In this document: in pieces, positions 34,601 through 46,654 of the stretch
How the letters are laid out: each line of letters begins with the position of its first letter
Numbering within the stretch: the first letter of the stretch is position 1
From: Leptobrachium leishanense
Lineage: Eukaryota; Chordata; Amphibia; Anura; Megophryidae
DNA: 64,000 nt
NCBI GenBank assembly: GCA_009667805.1
Contig: CM019063.1
Location: forward strand, 356,714,307 to 356,778,306
Direction: 5' to 3'
Translations under genes and position numbers: made by a program
The notes under the pieces: generated by a model
Databases searched by the model: none
What the model saw: only the letters and a program-made list of their open reading frames with translations
What the model was told of the DNA's origin: nothing

Positions 34601-34825
34601 TTGAGATTGGATCACTGGCCAGAACTTAGCCAATATGCTATGCAGCTACTAGGTTGCCCTTCATCTAGCATGCTTTCTGAAAGGACGTTCAGTGCCGCTG
34701 GAGGTTTTGTCACAGATAAAAGAGTGCGTCTGTCCACCGACTCTGTAGACCGGCTGACATTTATAAAAATGAATCAGTCCTGGATCAGCAGCTATCAATC
34801 CCCTGATGCTGACTTAACGGAATAG
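31639..34825 (+). pseudogene. hAT transposase (BED zinc finger type), frameshifted
   Basis: Pieces in order: start at ATG 31639 with early stop (31684); acidic/Ser-rich N-terminus 31704-32243; a BED-finger-like region around 32400-32490 ('CAAFTCSTTCLRRHMTTCH' with Cys and His pairs); main catalytic region 32451-33761 ('VTLDTWSSKHGQGCYI', 'VVCDNGSNLLSTL', 'PCLAHVLNLVVQRFL', 'CDMPTRWNSTLAML'); frameshift at a T8 run near 33700; continuation 33700-34300 ('YWLATLLDPRYKGK'); C-terminal dimerisation domain 34307-34825 ('SSSMLSERTFSAAGGFVTDKR'). At least three frameshifts or stops. Full-length hAT architecture but inactive. Confidence 0.92.
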
Positions 34826-34835
34826 ATCGGGGATG

Positions 34836-37800
34836 TCTTCTGCATTCAGAAAACCTCCAGCACTGAACTCTTCCACAATACCACAAAAGGGTTACGGTGT
34901 GAAGGTACTTGCTGCCATGAAAGGCACAATATTTGGCTGCACTGACGCCTGTGCCACGTTTATATCATTTTTATTTTTTGAACCGCAGGGTCCAACCCTG
35001 CACTCTTCCACAATACCACAAAAGGGTTACGGTGTGAAGGCACTTGCTGCCATGAAAGGCACAATATTTGAGTGCACTGACGCCTGTGCCAGATTTATAT
35101 CATTTTTAATTTTTTGAAGACCGCAGGGTCCAACCCTGCACTCTTCACACAATACCACAAAAGGGTTACGGTGTGAAGGCACTTGCTGCCATGAAAGGCA
35201 CAATATTTGAGTGCACTGACGCCTGTGCCAGATTTATATCATTTTAATTTTTCGAACCGCATGGTCCACCCCTGCACTCTTCCACAATACCACAGAGGGG
35301 TTACTGTATGAATGCACTTGCTGGCCTGGCACCAAAAGCACAATATCTGGGTGCACTGACGCCTTTACCAGATTCATATCTTTTTAATATAGGACTGCAT
35401 GGTCCACCCCTGCACTCTTCCACAATACCACAGAGGGGTTACTGTATGAATGCACTTGCTGGCCTGGCACCATAAGCACAATATCTGGGTGCACTGATGC
35501 CTTTACCAGATTCAGATCTTTTTAATATAGGACTGCATGCTCAAACCTTGCACTCTTCCACAATACCACAGAGGGGTTACTGGTTGATGGCACTTGCTGG
35601 CCTGGCACCAAAGGCACAATATTGGGTGCGCTGACGCCTTTACCAGATTCATATCTTTTTAATATAGGACTGCATGGTCCACCCCTGCACTCTTCCACAA
35701 TACCACAGAGGGGTTACTGTATGAATGCACTTGCTGGCCTGCCACCAAAAGCACAATATCTGGGTGCACTGATGCCTTTACCAGATTCATATCTTTTTAA
35801 TATAGGACTGCATGCTCCACCGCTGCACTCTTCCACAATAACACAGAGGGGTTACTGTATGGCCACTTGCTGGCCTGGCACCAAAGGCACAATATTTGGG
35901 TGCACGACACCTTTACCAGATTCATATCTTTTTAATATAGGACCGCATGGTCCACCCCTGCACTCTTCCACAATACCGCAGAGAGGTTACTGTATGAATG
36001 CACTTGCTGGCCTGGCACCAAAAGCACAATATCTGGGTGCACTGACGCCTTTACCAGATTCATATCTTTTTAATATAGGACCGCATGCTCCACCCCTGCA
36101 CTCTTCCACAGTACCACAGAGGGGTTACTGTATGATGGCACTTGCTGGCCTTGCACCAAAGGCACCAATATTTGGGTGCACTGACGCCTTTACCAGATTC
36201 ATATCTTTTTAATATAGGACCGCATGCTCCACCTATGCACTCTTCCAGAATACCACAGAGGGGTTACTGTATGAATGCACTTGCTGGCCTGGCACCAAAA
36301 GCACAATATCTGGATGCACTGACGCCTTTACCAGATTCATATCTTTTTAATATAGGACCGCATGCTCCACCCCTGCACTCTTCCACAATACCACAGAGGG
36401 GTTTCTGTATGATGGCACTTGCTGGCCTGGCACCAAAGGCACTATATTTGGGTGCACTGACACCTTTACCAGATTCATATCTTTTTAATATAGGACTGCA
36501 TGCTCCAACCTTGTATTCTTCCACAATACCACAGAGGGGTTACTGTATGATGGCACTTGCTGGCCTTGCACCAAAGGCACAATATTTGGGTGCACTGACG
36601 CCTTTACCAGATTCATATCTTTTTAATATAGGACCGCATGCTCCACCTATGCACTCTTCCAGAATACCACAGAGGGGTTACTGTATGAATGCACTTGCTG
36701 GCCTGGCACCAAAAGCACAATATCTGGATGCACTGACGCCTTTACCAGATTCATATCTTTTTAATATAGGACTGCATGCTCCACCCCTGCACTCTTCCAC
36801 AATACCACAGAGGGGTTACTGTATGATTGCACTTGCTGGCCTGGCACCAAAAGCACAATATCTGGGTGCACTGACGCCTTTACCAGATTCATATCTTTTT
36901 AATATAGGACCGCATGGTCCACCCCTGCACTCTTCCACAATACCACAGAGGGGTTTCTGTATGATGGCACTTGCTGGCCTGGCACCAAAGGCACTATATT
37001 TGGGTGCACTGACACCTTTACCAGATTCATATCTTTTTAATATAGGACTGCATGCTCCAACCTTGTATTCTTCCTCAATACCACAGAGGGGTTACTGTAT
37101 GATGGCACTTGCTGGCCTGGCACCAAAGGCACAATATTTGGGTGCACTGATGCCTTTACCAGATTCATATCTTTTTAATATAGGACTGCATGGTCCACCC
37201 CTGCACTCTTCCACAATAACACAGAGGGGTTACTGTATGAATGGCCTGGCACCAAAAGCACAATATCTGGGTGCACTGACGCCTTTAGCAGATTCATATA
37301 CTTTTAATATAGGACTGCATGCTCCACCTATGCACTCTTCCACAATACCACAGAGGGGTTACTGTATGATGGCACTTGCTGGCCTGGCACCAAAGGGACA
37401 ATATTTGGGTGCACTGACGCCTTTACCAGATTCATATCTTTTTAATTTAGGACTGCATGGGTCACCCCTGCACTCTTCCACAATACCACAGAGGGGTTAC
37501 TGTATGAATGCACTTGCTGGCCTGGCACTAAAAGCACAATATCTGGATGCACTGATGCCTTTACCAGATTCATATCTTTTTAATATAGGACTGCATGCTC
37601 CACCCCTGCACTCTTCCACAATAACACAGAGGGGTTACTGTATGGCCACTTGCTGGCCTGGCACCAAAGGCACAATATTTGGGTGAACGACACCTTTACC
37701 AGATTCATATCTTTTTAATATAGGACCGCATGGTCCACCCCTGCACTCTTCCACAATACCGCAGAGAGGTTACTGTATGAATGCACTTGCTGGCCTGGCA

Positions 37801-38600
37801 CCAAAAGCACAATATCTGGGTGCACTGACGCCTTTACCAGATTCATATCTTTTTAATATAGGACCGCATGCTCCACCCCTGCACTCTTCCACAGTACCAC
37901 AGAGGGGTTACTGTATGATGGCACTTGCTGGCCTTGCACCAAAGGCACAATATTTGGGTGCACTGACGCCTTTACCAGATTCATATCTTTTTAATATAGG
38001 ACCGCATGCTCCACCTATGCACTCTTCCAGAATACCACAGAGGGGTTACTGTATGAATGCACTTGCTGGCCTGGCACCAAAAGCACAATATCTGGGTGCA
38101 CTGACGCCTTTACCAGATTCATATCTTTTTAATATAGGACCGCATGCTCCACCCCTGCACTCTTCCACAGTACCACAGAGGGGTTACTGTATGATTGCAC
38201 TTGCTGGCCTGGCACCAAAAGCACAATATCTGGGTGCACTGACGCCTTTACCAGATTCATATCTTTTTAATATAGGACCGCATGGTCCACCCCTGCACTC
38301 TTCCACAATACCACAGAGGGGTTTCTGTATCATGGCACTTGCTGGCCTGGCACCAAAGGCACTATATTTGGGTGCACTGACACCTTTACCAGATTCATAT
38401 CTTTTTAATAGAGGACTGCATGGTCCACCCCTGTACTCTTCCACAATACCACAGAGGGGTTACTGTATGATGGCACTTGCTGGCCTGGCACCAAAGGCAC
38501 AATATTTGGGTGCACTGCCACTGACGCCTGTATCAGATTCATCTCCTCAGAGGGGTTACTGTGTGACGGCACTGTTGCCGACACTAAAGGCCCAATTTTA
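34836..38600 (+). repeat. 138-bp minisatellite, ~27 units, in hAT-2
   Basis: Period measured from 'ggggtt' sites (35297, 35435, 35573) is 138 bp, which is 46 codons, so a 46-residue unit ('ALTPLPDSYLFNIGP…STIPQRGY') stays open through most of the array (ORFs 35622-36212, 36142-37686, 37777-38601), and parts of the opposite strand are open too. The first three units (34850-35270) are more diverged. A block at about 35850-36290 is repeated at about 37623-38060, 1.77 kb away, showing unequal exchange. Open frames follow from the period and do not prove coding. Confidence 0.93.
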
Positions 38601-39149
38601 AAGCACCTGTTGTTACTTTCATCCAAAGCCTGCATAAGTTTCACAATAATTTAGCCAAAAAATCACTAAACTTTTTCTGTGTGTCCGAAAATGTCTCCTC
38701 TTTTCATACAAACTGCCGCCCCAAACAGTTGTTTATGGATAGATTAAAGGAAAACCATTTACCGTCATTTGGAATGTAATTTTTTTAGTTTTTACATATT
38801 TCTATACATCCTAGAAATCCGCCACTTCACAGGCAGGTTATGGGGACCTCCTAGGCATGATATTTGAAGGAATTTTTCATTTTTAACCCTTATTTCATGG
38901 AAAACTCACTGGCCCTTTAAAAAAAAATTTTTAAAACTTTTTGTCCTTGTTTCCTGTCCCCCAGGGCACTACCCGGACCCCCATACACCTTTTATGGCAA
39001 ATATCTAGCATATATGCCCTCTTGGAGGGCACTCTAAAAATCGAATTTTGAGTCCCATTGACTTGTATTGAGTTTGAGTTTGAATCCGAACATTTGAAAA
39101 GTTCGAGTTCGAGTGCGAACCAAACTCGAGGGTGTTCGGCCCATCCCTA
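38601..39149 (+). other. hAT-2 3' tail
   Basis: AT-rich non-coding tail with the terminal 'gttcgagttcgag…gttcggcccatcccta' repeat-rich end. The same tail occurs in hAT-1 (19640-19900 and 21028-21324). Repeated TTCGA/GTTCG words near both ends of the element are probable subterminal transposase sites (inference). Confidence 0.6.
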
Positions 39150-40082
39150 ATAGCAAACAGCACTTGGGAGAGGAGAGGGACTTCACACAAAACGTCTATT
39201 ATAGATGAGGAAAGGGGGATAGTGATCCTGGATAATCTACAATGTATCAGACCTATGCCCCTATTATGCAGAGCGGGAGGGGAGATAACACACGTTTTAT
39301 AAAGTCCCAGCGCTGCTTGTTATTAAGGGGTTTTAAATGTCCAACCCTCCCTGTTATACTCTGTCATTAGCTTTCAGTGTGATTTATTTGAATGTTTTCC
39401 TTCTCTAGCTGCTTTTATCATCTCGTCTGTGTCATAGACATGCAAGGGTTAAGTAAAGGTTTCCTCTCCTGTGCTGGCTGTCTGCACTGCGAGTGAGTAT
39501 TCTGGAGCTCTATCACTGTCAGATTTTCGGGATCGGGGTCGGGAAGGATTACATATACAAACTTTTTCTGTAGCTTTGCGATGTTGCGCTCCTCATTGCT
39601 GGTCTCCTTCACTCATCAATGTAATATTACAAAAAGAACTGAAACTGAAATGTAATGCATTTTCCTTTAGTTTCTTTCGTTTTTTGGACTGAGCAGTTTC
39701 GTATCTCTTGAGTCATACGAAAACTAAATTATCCCAAAATTCGGACTAAATCGTTTTAGTACTAAAACGAATGCACATGTCTAGTGTTTCCCAAACCTCT
39801 GCTCGGGACCCTCAACCAGGCCAGATTTTGCAGATCACCTTGGGGAAATGCAGACAGAATCTTGCAATCACTGAGCATCAAATCATATCACCTGTGCTGT
39901 GCTTCACATATCTGGGAAACCTGGCGAGGCAGAGGGTCCTGAGTACAGGTTTGGGAAACACTGCTCTATATACTCTAGTGTTTAACAAGTGTCTAAACAG
40001 TCTGCAAATTGTTGTACTTTCTTGCTCTTTCCGAGGGCCTTTTCAAAGAAACTTCAAGTACTGCAGGTAAAGGAGACCTTAC

Positions 40083-40196
40083 CTCTGAAGAGCTAACACC
40101 ATCTGTACTCGCGCTGGTATCCATACTGTCCACATTCTTGATTTTGGGGACGTCATCAGGTCCCTCGGAGGCATCAGAGATTTGCACTGCACGCAT
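40083..40196 (-). CDS. Candidate first coding exon of a minus-strand host gene
   Basis: ATG at 40196 opens 38 codons (MRAVQISDASEGPDDVPKIK then Asp/Ser/Thr-rich), ending exactly at a good splice donor (CAGAG|GTAAGG, exon end 40083, phase 0). The composition (acidic, Ser/Thr-rich) looks like real protein and not repeat. Upstream on the minus strand is a palindromic 'TGCGCTTGCGCCC' at about 40277-40289, similar to an NRF-1 site, which would fit a promoter. No further exon is recognised leftwards, where the transposon nest lies. The protein is not recognised; it could also be a fortuitous ORF. Confidence 0.35.
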
Positions 40197-41402
40197 ATAC
40201 GCACTCCCGTAAAAAAAAACTGTATGCCCTCATGCGCGTTTTGGCTCTGAAAAAAATATTGCCTATCTACTCCCCTCCACAGGGCGCAAGCGCATTCCCG
40301 ACATAGACCAAAGCTCCTGACCAGGCCAAGATTTAAAGGGACAGTACTGTTACTATAGACTGAAAATCACACTTCCCTTATACAGTTAACACTTAAACCA
40401 GTGGTCAGTGACATCACATGGAGATGCTGCAATGTAATGGAGCAAATAATTTTTACCCTGGAATGACAATTTGCAGAAAAGTTTTCCTTTTCCCGCCAGG
40501 CTGATTTAATATTACTGTCCAAATCCTGTGAATGATTGCAGAGGATTTCTTTGTGATTTCCTGTCATTTAACACAAGTTTGTTATTATGTCATTTAAAAT
40601 ATCTCTTTTTCACACAGCAAAGGTACAGATCCTGAACGTGGTGGTCTGGGATAACCCCTTTCCAGTGTGAGGGCACCTCCGCGTGTCTAGCAGTCTTGCC
40701 AAAGTTGAAAGCACCATTACAAAGCGCTGTTTAACACATGAATAAAGGTCACAGGAGAAACTTCACTGTTAAACTGGCTTTTCTCCAACTTCGACAATCA
40801 CTGGCGTGCTCTTTAAGTAAACCCCTTAGACTCTTAATCCTCCCTTTTCTTTGATAAATATGTGGCAGGCACAGAGAATTGTGAAGTCGTGAGATTCTGT
40901 GAAATATCTTGTAATTTATATACAATCTCAGAGTTTCTTTAATCACATTGTCTTTATTATCTCTTCAGAGCTGGAGTGGAAAAATATATATGTGTTGTCG
41001 GCAGAAAGTGAAGAATATCACCAAGTCCTGGATTAAGTCGTGGTTAGGCGCGTGCCTGCTGGCTGCCACATGCTCGTGATACAGGTGAGCGGTGCATAGG
41101 ATCTGTCTGTACGAGACTCGCAGTCCAAGCTCCCAAAATTGAGCTCTGCCCAGGTTTATTACCTCTGGCTTCCCTGTGCAATGGTGGCTGTTGGTTTAAT
41201 TTAATAGCCGTAATTTTATAATAGTAATGTCGTTATCCTATATTTTTTTCTTCGAAATATTTGATCTCCTCACTTGCTCTCATTTTTATAAAATTGCCTT
41301 TTTGTGGGTACAATCTGCGCCCTTGCTGCAGGTTTTTCAGCTTGCTGATGCCCAACTGCTTTAGCTAGGTTTCATTTCTGTACCAGAGGTGAAGAAAAAC
41401 AT
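40197..41402. other. Intergenic, no gene seen
   Basis: Possible upstream region of the exon at 40083-40196, then unique-looking sequence without ORFs or recognisable repeats. Confidence 0.5.
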
Positions 41403-41405
41403 TTA

Positions 41406-42270
41406 CAGGGTTATTCAAAGAGATCCGAATTGCTTGTGAAAGGTAACCGAACGCTGAAAATCAGCGTTCGGTTACCTTTCCTGACCATTCGGCTATCCAG
41501 AGAGCAGGCAATTCACCAAATCCTGGCGAATTGCCTGAACATACGGTGCCTGTTCGGTGCCTGTTCGAGGGCAGTAAAATCCCCATGAAAAAGCACTGCT
41601 TCGGCTATTCAGAGAACACAAACCAGCAGTGAAAGGTTCCCTAATGCCCTGCCATTCGGTGGTTTAATTCGGCAAGTTTATTCAGGAGAATCCCATAGGC
41701 TTCAATGTTAAAAATATTCCCGTTTTAATTCAATATCTAATAAACCGTTCATTATAAAATTCTGCAGCAAAAAGTCTCTTTATTTATAGATTTTTTTTAG
41801 GATACTTAAAGCATTTTTCTTAATTTTTTTTTTTTTTCAAAACTTTTTTTTTTTTTTTTCAGTTTACTTATTTTTTTGTAACAGCCCTCTTTATTATCAT
41901 TCCCTGGACCTCCTGTGAAAATTTCAGACATTTTCGCTCAGTAGTTTCTTTGCAAACAGCATTTCATTTTCCCAGATTCATATAAATGGTTTTGCTAATT
42001 TATTCACTGCCTCCTCCACGTCACAGCTGCTTCGGCTCTGTGTGATTCGGCTCCTGTTCGGGTTCCAGATGTTTTTGCTTGTTTTCAGCGTGCATTCGGT
42101 TAGTTTTCGTCAGGTTTGCGGCAGCTTTTCCCTGCAATTCGGGGACCCTGTGCTGTTTGCTGAGTACACCGCAGGGTCACCGAAATGCAATCGGCAAAAG
42201 GAACCGAATTGAAGAGAACGAAAAGTCACCGAATGTGCGGTGACTTTTCGAATCTCTTTGGATAACCCTG
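41406..42270 (-). mobile_element. Harbinger-type MITE copy 3
   Basis: 865 bp, reverse orientation relative to copies 1 and 2, with both terminal repeats (CAGGGTTATTCAAAGAGAT at 41406; inverse ending at 42270) and TTA TSDs (41403-41405, 42271-42273). Long T tracts near 41820-41870. Non-coding. Confidence 0.88.
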
Positions 42271-42273
42271 TTA

Positions 42274-43044
42274 ATAGAATGCTGCCACAGAATTTATACA
42301 TTGTTGCTGTTCAGTTGAGGAAGACACTGCTACAAGGACCCCCACACATTTAACACAGACTCCCTCCTTCCCTCCTCCCTACTGATTTGTCCACAGTGTG
42401 TCACCCAGGTTTTGTTGGCAGCTCATATCATATCCCTCATGCCACGTTATAAACAAGAAACCTGTGATTTTAGGATTTCACAGCACAGCCTGGCTGTTGA
42501 TATGCTGAAGGAGATGCCATGAAAACCAGACTAACCCTTGTCAGAGTTTGCATTTTCCTATGACCAGCTGCAAGTGGTGGAGTTCATCATGTGGCCAAAA
42601 ATGACTGATAGGAAAGGGGGAAATTTTTTTTTTTTTTTTTTTTTGTATTCAAAATTTTTTATTTTGAAAGAATGTCATCAGTACAATCAGCGGTTGAAAA
42701 TAAATGAAGTAAGACAAAAACACTAGTCAAAATGGGGTCAGCAGTACGACGACTTAGGAAAAGAAATAAAAAGAGTGAAGGGAAGGGGACGCGAACCACA
42801 CCAACCGCATGCCAGCAATGGTGTAAGGAGAGGGAGAAAAAGAAGAGAAAGGGGGGGGGGTAGTGAAAAACAAAATAAATTTGGAGAGGGAACGGCAACT
42901 GCCTGTATTGTGACTTTCCCAGCTCGCTCCCGGGGGAGGCCGTGGAAGGGTATTGTCACGAGGCCCAGGTGTCCAAGGGCCAAGTATGGCAACCAGAGCC
43001 ATGGTAGGTGCCATAGTGGCGCGCCTCTGGACATCCCGACGTGC

Positions 43045-43084
<40 letters not shown>

Positions 43085-45046
43085 GGGGGGGGAAGAAAGG
43101 AAACACCATCGCTGGCATGGCAGAGGCCCATGAAGGAGCAAGGTGACATCAGTGTGAAACATAAGTCCTCGTGACAAAGTCTCAAATGGATCTCCAGCTG
43201 GGGAATGACAGCGGGGAAAAAATAAAATAAAATGGTGGTCGAAGCGTCTCTGAGTCAAAGAAAGGGAAGGAGAGGGGAGAACTCGCAGGGCCAAATATCA
43301 GAATCAAAAAGAAATGTCAGCGGTAAAACTCAGCTTGCGAAAGGACAAACAAAAGTTTTCTAAAGAAAAAAGCTCAGCTTGGGGTGGGAACCAAAAATCA
43401 AACAGTCTCAGGAAAGGGGGAAATTTAAACAAAATCTTCAGAATTTTTTATTTTGGCCTGTATTTTGCAACTGGGGTGCCATTCTCTGCCCCCTCCTCAA
43501 ATATTAAACGCAAAAAAAGAATGCTGAAGGGATTGCGCCTTACTCTGCATTGTGCTGAGTATTGTTCATTTTCAGTAGTAAGCTTCTGATATATAGCGGG
43601 ATAGGCAAACTGAGTATAACAAATTAGTTTAAAAATATGCATTTAAAGATGCAGAATCCCCAAAGCTGCCTCTACTGTTGTTTGTTTTGTCCATAAATAG
43701 ATAAAATATTGTGTGTGTGTGTGTGTGTGTGTCCGTCCTTCCTACCTGGCTCCTAAAATAAGCATTATAAATTGGTTGTGGTGTTTTCTGGGGTTGGAGG
43801 GTCGGGATTCTGCCATTTACTTTTTTTAGCTGGTTTTCTTGCTCTTCTGGTTTGCAAGCATCTGTTAAAGCTAAATGTTGTTGAACATTTTGTTGCCTTC
43901 CTGTTGCCTCATTCTGGGCTCTGGGCCAGGGAGGCGGAGAAGCACAGCTTTGTGCCAACTGTTCTGGAGATTAATTTCCATAGTGGGATTCCCCATCAGG
44001 GCTGTTTATTGTTATGGTTTTACTGTGGTTTGGTAGTATGTATGTAGTTGTCCTTCCCCCTCACACACACATTCTTCGCTAAGCATGATGGAAATTTCCT
44101 ATTTTTGAAATTTTTATTTTTTACATTTTTAGTTATAGCATTCAGGCAGGACATGACGTATACATATATTAATATACTTTGAATCTGTCGCGTCTGCTGA
44201 AAATAAGGATATATAATTTGTCTGGGTCATACAATAAAACATGACTTCAAATCACATTTTTAAACACGATGGGTGTGCTGCTTCCTCCCTTCCAGTGCTT
44301 CTCTGTGGCAGCACTGGGAGGAAGTGATTGTGAAATATATCACTTCCTCACAGAATTGTATGGCAGTCACACGGGAGGAAAGAATGGATCTTTGCTGGAT
44401 CCAGGGCAATCCCCCTCATTCCTGGGACTGTCCAGGGAGAGGGTTACATTGAGAACGGAGGGGGGTATAAACCGTGAGAAGGAGCATGCTGAATTGAATT
44501 GAATTGTGAACAGGGAGAGTGGCCATCATGGAGGGGAGAATGAACAGGGGAAAGGGGGCACTAGGGGAGGACTTGCCCCCGGGCACCTCATGACTTTGCT
44601 ATGCCTCTGATGGAGACACACTCACTTATCAACAAGTTTCAGGCAAAGATTTTGAAATGCATATTGTAATACTGATATTCACCCTTGAGAAGCCTTGAAA
44701 TTTTGTGTAGTGCCTACTCTTTTATATAGGCTCCTGTGACAACTGTATAACCCGAACTATGAACAAGATACTGCAATTACATGGATCAATATAGGGGTAT
44801 GGGAGACACAGATCTAAACAATTGGGGCACCTCAGGCAGAAGTATGAATTTGTATAATGCACTGCTATTAGATTTCTGTTCTCTCACTAATTCAACCCTT
44901 AGTACAGTTGCATAGTACAAGCTGTTACCAAAACCAGGACATAACTTGCCCAGAGTGAAAATACTCATCAGTGATATCCGACATATGATGCTCCTAATTC
45001 CATGGACCCAATAGTGTTAAAAACAATAACACATCATTAAGACGTG
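42274..45046. other. Intergenic with low-complexity tracts, no gene seen
   Basis: Contains T-runs at 42627-42644, a ~35-base A-run at 43047-43080, a G-run at 43082-43091, a (GT)n at 43711-43731, and a dispersed GC-rich repeat at 42905-43040. Apparent ORFs through the A/T runs are spurious. No conserved coding sequence found. Confidence 0.5.
42905..43040 (+). repeat. Dispersed GC-rich repeat, copy 1
   Basis: Shares 'cccagctcgc', 'gtcacgaggcccaggtg' and 'agagccatggtag' type segments with 48730-48850 (same strand) and 47450-47520 (opposite strand). Class unknown; non-coding. Confidence 0.55.
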
Positions 45047-45090
45047 CTCGACACATGTTTCGCTGTTGTAACCCACGGCTTCCTCAAGAG
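45047..45090 (-). ncRNA. Degenerate hammerhead-like motif (PLE relic)
   Basis: Minus strand: TTGAGGA core, a GC-rich stem-loop, then GCGAAACATGTGTCGAGC. Form and downstream GTC agree with PLE terminal-repeat ribozymes, but the first base of the core (C) is T, so it is likely inactive. Confidence 0.4.
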
Positions 45091-45780
45091 CTAGAGTCGT
45101 CCCAGAGGAGTAGGTCTATAATTTATTGAGGCCCTCAAAGTGCATCTGGCCAATCATGTGTGTCTACTTGCAAGCAGCTGAAAATCATCCGGTCATGATT
45201 CTGTACGGTTTCCATGGTGATCCTTGATTCATCATTCAGGTGGGATCAGGCATAAAATTACCTGTTATGCATGCAATCCATCGCTGAGTAGGTATTCCTA
45301 ACGATGGATTGTTCAACAGGACCGGGGGGTTGATCAGTATTACCTGTTGGCTAGCGGGGGGCAGTAGTGCTGATGAATAACACGAGTCCCGAAGGAACTC
45401 TTGAATCCCTAAATGCAAACAGTACGTCTCAACTAGATAATCACCCGCTGGTGACTGTCACCACATGGAGATATAAATTGTGCAGAATAATCTTAAATAG
45501 ACTTAAACTTACTAAAAAACAGAAATTTATGATATATAAAAAACTAATCAGACTCGATGTAGTATAATAATCACGAGCTAGGTGAATCAAATAAAGTGCC
45601 TTAAGGACTAAATTTAGAAAAAGGGGGTGAAGGTGAACCCATCATTAAGCCCTTCTGGGCAGAGAGCGTGTAATCCAGTAACATTCTCACCGTCTTAACC
45701 TCAGATCGTAGTCTCCTTTCCTTTGATGCGGTTTCACCAGTTCTACACTGAAGATTTGACATGACTGTCCCCTTTTTTGC
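45091..45780. other. Non-coding, probable PLE terminal-repeat remnant
   Basis: No ORF beyond 66 codons. Follows the hammerhead-like motif and has the bland AT-rich look of PLE ends. Nothing else is recognised. Confidence 0.35.
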
Positions 45781-45905
45781 AAGTTCTGAAGGATTGGCTC
45801 TGTGTCTATGGCGACCAGTTTGATGGCACTGGAGGAAGAGGGGGCAGGAACTAGGACCCGGCTGGAAAATCTTCAGTCCCAGATGACAGCTTTGTCGCCA
45901 CTGTT

Positions 45906-46451
45906 ATGGACTTAGAGAACAGACATCGCCGCCGTAATTTACGGCTCAGAGGTATCCCGGAGACTGTGGGTGAGGATGACCTGATGACATATGTTCCGGG
46001 CCTATTGAATATGCTGCTGGGTTTGCCTCCGGGTTCTCCTGCACCGGACACCTCCTCCTTTAGGGTGCGCAGGGCAGCTGCGTTGCCTGCTGCGGCCCCT
46101 AGGGATGTCATTGTTACTACTGCTAATATCTCCATTCATGCCAAGGTGCTACAGAAAGCAGGATCTGTCCCGGCGGTGACCTATAAAGATATGCAGATTA
46201 CTGTCTACTGGGACTTATCATTTCTCGCCCTGATGGCACGCCACCGTTTTTGTGAAGTGACAGCCCTCATGAGAGACAGGGGAGTTCGTTACCGTTGGGG
46301 TCCTTCTGGTTTTTTAGTGATGGCGCATGCTGGAACAATGTGCTCTGTGTCCACTCCAGATGAAGCTCGGGCTCTGCTAAATACTGATGCGTTGCCTTCA
46401 CCCACCCGAGCGGACGAGGGTGCAGGTCCATCGTGTTTGGATCCGGGCTGA
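45906..46451 (+). pseudogene. L1-type LINE ORF1 protein, C-terminal part
   Basis: A 181-residue ORF opening with 'DLENRHRRRNLRLRGIPE', the hallmark junction between the coiled coil and RRM domain of L1/Tx1 ORF1p. It then runs to 'RDVIVTTANISIHAKVLQKA…VTYKDMQITVYWDLS' and 'RDRGVRYRWGPSGFL', the C-terminal nucleic-acid-binding domain. Coiled-coil-like sequence with 'LEEEGAGTRTRLENLQSQM' lies just upstream in another frame (from about 45820), so a 1-nt frameshift separates it. ORF1p binds LINE RNA as a trimer. ORF2 does not follow, so this is a truncated copy. Confidence 0.85.
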
Positions 46452-46454
46452 AGA

Positions 46455-46654
46455 CATTTGGCCCCTTCTTTAAAAATATGACTACTCTTGAGCCTTAGGA
46501 ACGCTTTTCTAGGGTTCCTTTGATTTTCTGTGGTTTTCGCAGGCATTTGTTTTTGCCTGCAGCTAGAAGACCTATGACACCTGTTACCCTGCAGTTGGTT
46601 GCCTACCCTCCCCCCCCTTTTTTTTTAATGATGGCGCTTTTGGGTTCTCCCAGG
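46455..46654. other. Spacer after L1 ORF1 fragment
   Basis: Short non-coding sequence with a C-run and T-run at 46606-46627; may be the L1 inter-ORF/3' part. Confidence 0.4.

Larger units (their letters stand above)
29821..39149 (+). mobile_element. hAT-2: 9.3-kb hAT transposon with degenerate transposase
   Basis: Begins TAGGGATGAGC at 29821, ends CATCCCTA at 39149, flanked by ATAGCAAG (29813-29820) and ATAGCAAA (39150-39157), an 8-bp TSD with one mismatch. Layout: 5' region with a TATATAAGG box near 30100, 5' minisatellite (30200-31600), BED-finger hAT transposase (31639-34825, frameshifted), 138-bp minisatellite (34836-38600), AT-rich 3' tail. It is the closest available reference for hAT-1 and the type of its autonomous parent. 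Confidence 0.93.
28777..39783. mobile_element. hAT-3: non-autonomous hAT, split by hAT-2
   Basis: Terminal repeats TAGACATGTGCA (28777) and TGCACATGTCTA (39783), flanked by the perfect 8-bp TSD GTGTTTCC (28769-28776, 39784-39791). Its own sequence is 28777-29820 and 39150-39783, about 1.7 kb, with no transposase ORF. It holds a ~265-bp inverted repeat (28931-29196) and a degenerate tandem repeat (29230-29510). Confidence 0.9.
28767..39963. mobile_element. Small hAT MITE, split by hAT-3
   Basis: Termini CAGTGTTTCC(CAAACC) at 28767 and GGTTTGGGAAACACTG at 39963, flanked by 8-bp TSDs CTTTATAT (28759-28766) and CTCTATAT (39964-39971, one mismatch). The element itself is only ~190 bp (28767-28776 plus 39784-39963); the rest is the inserted hAT-3. 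hAT-3 hit the first 10 bp of its left terminal repeat. Confidence 0.8.

Noticed and set aside
36142..37686. A 514-codon ORF on the plus strand
   Set aside because: It lies wholly in the 138-bp minisatellite; the open frame follows from a period divisible by three. No start context or domain.
42740..43185. Proteins of 112-143 residues around the A-run at 43047-43080
   Set aside because: Frames run through homopolymers (poly-Phe/poly-Lys) and share no domain; artefacts.
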